A stretch of 8,278 nt of DNA from Rhodospirillales bacterium. GTDB taxonomy: Bacteria > Pseudomonadota > Alphaproteobacteria > ATCC43930 > CGMCC-115725. The stretch covers positions 1-8,278 of the forward strand of contig JAATGI010000499.1 in assembly GCA_015654725.1 (NCBI GenBank). The letters run 5' to 3'. Below are positions 6,867 through 8,278 of this stretch, in pieces. The translations under genes were made by a program, and so were the position numbers. Under the pieces are notes generated by a model. That model was not told where the DNA came from. It saw nothing but the letters and a program-made list of their open reading frames with translations, and did not search any database. Every line of letters starts with the position of its first letter. Within the stretch, counting starts at the first letter, position 1.

Positions 6867-7351
6867 TGGAAATCCGGGCGGCGGAAATCTCCGCCATCTT
6901 GAAGCAACAGATCGCCGATTTCGGCACCGAGGCCGATGTCGCCGAAGTCGGCCAGGTGCTGTCGGTGGGCGACGGCATCGCGCGAGTCTACGGCCTCGAC
7001 AAGGTCCAGGCCGGCGAAATGGTCGAATTCGCCGACGGCACCAAGGGCATGGCGCTCAATCTCGAGACCGACAATGTCGGCGTGGTGATTTTCGGCTCCG
7101 ATACCAATATCGGCGAGGGCGATACGGTGAAGCGCACCGGCGCCATCGTCGACGTTCCCGTGGGGCGGGGCCTGTTGGGCCGGGTCGTCGATGCGCTCGG
7201 CAATCCGATCGACGGCAAGGGGCCCTTGACCGATGTGACCCGCACCCGCGTCGAGGTGAAGGCGCCGGGCATCATTCCGCGAAAGTCGGTCAGCGAACCG
7301 GTGCAGACCGGATTGAAGGCCATCGACGCGTTGGTGCCGATCGGCCGCGGC
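6866..7351 (+). CDS. atpA: F1Fo ATP synthase subunit alpha, 3' end missing (broken at a sequence junction)
   Basis: Alpha forms the alternating alpha/beta ring of F1 and carries non-catalytic nucleotide sites. The ATG at 6866 has AAAGGGG 7 bases upstream and gives the family start MEIRAAEISAIL; a GTG one codon earlier is less likely. Residues 1-95 are the N-terminal beta barrel (VGDGIARVYGL, EMVEFADG, GMALNLE). Residues 96-162 start the nucleotide-binding domain (VPVGRGLLGRVVDALGNPIDGKGP, SVSEPVQTGLKAIDALVPIGRG). After G162 the family continues QRELIIGDRQTGKT, but here the frame reads LVSVASS, with no resemblance to alpha, until a stop at 7483. Only about a third of the usual ~510 residues is present, and Walker A, Walker B and the C-terminal domain are gone. 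The preserved part has no damage, which points to a chimeric join rather than gradual decay. Confidence 0.95.
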
Positions 7352-7352
7352 T
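7342..7352. other. Chimeric junction between the alphaproteobacterial contig and an unrelated GC-richer segment
   Basis: Up to GGCCGCGGC (7343-7351) the plus strand encodes AtpA residues through PIGRG. Immediately to the right the plus-strand frame loses all resemblance to AtpA, and the minus strand becomes a well-formed coding frame of another family. Both readings can be carried through the CCGCGG core, so the exact breakpoint is ambiguous by several bases, as expected of a microhomology join. By hand count, A+T falls from 23 and 24 per 60 bases (6421-6480, 7081-7140) to 12 and 15 (7801-7860, 7921-7980). No insertion-sequence end or target duplication is seen. Confidence 0.85.
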
Positions 7353-8278
7353 TGGTGTCGGTGGCGTCGAGCGCGGGGGCGATCAGCGCCAGCGTGGTCG
7401 CGTCCTCGGGGATGAAGATCGCGTCCCAGTCGCCCGACAGCTTGCCGACCACGCCGGGGAACGACTTGGTGTCGGGCTTGTAGGTCACGCTCGACACCAC
7501 CTTGCCGCCGCCCTTGCCGACCTCGTCGACGAACGCGGCGGTCAGGGTCTTGCCGTAGCCGCTCTCGGGCGCGAGCACGGCGAACCGGGTCACGCCCCTG
7601 GCCAGGGCGCGCTGGGCCAGCGCCCGTGACCGGGCCTCGCCGGAGTGGATGATGTGGAACACGCCGCGCAGCGGCGCGTGCTTCTCGGCCCGGCCCGACA
7701 GGCTGATCAGCGGCACGCCGGCGGCCTCGGCGCGCGGCCCGGCGGCGTCGACCGCGTCCTTGTCGGTCGGGCCGATGATCGCGATGACGTTGGCCCGGGC
7801 CAGGCTGTCGATCGCCGCGCCGACCGCGTCGCCGTCGCCCGCCGCGCGGACCTCGATCGCGGCGACCGCCCTGCCGTCGCCGACCCCGGCCGCGAGCCCC
7901 AGGCCCGCCACGGCGGCCTCGGCGACCCGGTTGGACTTGCCGCCGAGCGGCATGATCGCGCCGAGCACGCCGGTCAGGCCGCCCGACGCCGCCGCGGTCT
8001 CGCCGGCCACCAGGCGCGGCAGGCCGAGCGCGATCCGGGCCGGGCCGGCGAGGTCGCGCATGCGCTGGGCCTCGGCCGCGTTGCCGGCGCGCTCGGCCAG
8101 CTCGACCAGGCGGCTCGCCACGATCGCGAAGCTCGGGCCCTTGCGGTCGGGCAGCTCGTCGAACGTGCGGCGGACCTGGTCGGGCTCGGCCGCGGCGACC
8201 ACCTCCTGCAGCCGGCCGACGATCGCGGCCTGCTCGGTCGGCGTCACCCGGGGGTAGAGCCGGTCGAACAGCGGCAGC
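7352..8278 (-). CDS. Type I periplasmic-binding-fold protein, PBP activator (LpoA)-like, partial at both ends
   Basis: The minus-strand frame is open from the right edge (reading LPLFDRLYPRVTPTEQ; the GTG at 8247 is probably internal) to the junction, about 309 codons. Counting from that GTG, residues 1-75 are alpha-helical and Ala-rich (RLVELAERAGNAAEAQRMRDL), like the TPR-type N-terminal part of LpoA-like proteins. From about residue 93 a type I periplasmic-binding fold begins: GVLGAIMPLGG, then ANVIAIIGPTDKDAV, AAGVPLISLSG, RFAVLAPESGYGKTLTAAF and DWDAIFIPED. Such proteins are secreted lipoproteins that stimulate penicillin-binding proteins, or ABC transporter ligand-binding proteins; the helical lead favours the former. 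The signal peptide and the C-terminus are both missing. Base composition differs from the rest of the window, and the wording recalls Myxococcota or other deltaproteobacterial-type genomes, which is a guess. An antisense extension of the frame into atpA is an artefact. Confidence 0.72.

Noticed and set aside
6988..7351. Continuation of the right-hand minus-strand frame into the atpA region
   Set aside because: The translation beyond the junction (ASMAFNPVCTGS and on) shows no binding-protein features. It is the antisense of conserved AtpA codons.
7352..7483. Novel C-terminal tail of AtpA (44 residues after VPIGRG) as a natural short alpha variant
   Set aside because: The tail is the antisense reading of the LpoA-like gene, and without Walker A and the C-terminal domain the protein could not fill the alpha role.
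7340..8278. Insertion sequence or transposon disrupting atpA
   Set aside because: No transposase, no terminal inverted repeat and no target-site duplication are visible, and the inserted-side gene is an envelope protein.

Overview
The window looks like chromosomal DNA of a GC-rich alphaproteobacterium, possibly Rhodospirillales-like, up to about position 7350. This rests on the wording of the PriA, AtpH and AtpA proteins, on the priA / atpH-atpA neighbourhood typical of Alphaproteobacteria, and on class III cyclases of types common in that class. The last ~930 bases do not fit the rest. They are richer in GC, read on the opposite strand, and start abruptly inside atpA.

Layout. Bases 1-1740 (+) hold the 3' part of priA, the replication-restart helicase; its N-terminus lies outside the window. 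Bases 6022-1737 (-) hold three genes in one direction: an acyl-CoA-dehydrogenase-fold protein that looks like a flavin-dependent monooxygenase, a cytosolic cyclase-TolB-like-TPR protein, and a second class III adenylate cyclase with a different N-terminal region. The two cyclase genes overlap by ATGA. The last one converges on priA so tightly that the stop codons overlap. Bases 6023-6305 form a divergent regulatory region with a plausible promoter for the atp genes and a strong hairpin near the predicted transcript start. Bases 6306-6866 (+) are atpH (ATP synthase delta). Bases 6866-7351 are the first 162 codons of atpA (alpha), which is then broken off just before its Walker A motif.

From about 7345 to the right edge, a minus-strand fragment encodes part of a type I periplasmic-binding-fold protein resembling PBP activator (LpoA-like) proteins. 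It is cut at both ends. The simplest reading is that two unrelated genomes were joined in assembly or cloning within a short GC-rich stretch (CCGCGG) rather than a biological insertion, because atpA is normally indispensable and no transposon end is visible.

The most biologically interesting unit is the three-gene minus-strand block sitting between priA and atpH, which are commonly close neighbours in this class. It pairs two catalytically complete but differently built adenylate cyclases, one with a K/D and one with a K/T substrate pair, with a flavoenzyme lacking a visible reductase partner. No RNA genes, CRISPR arrays, insertion sequences or phage genes were found.
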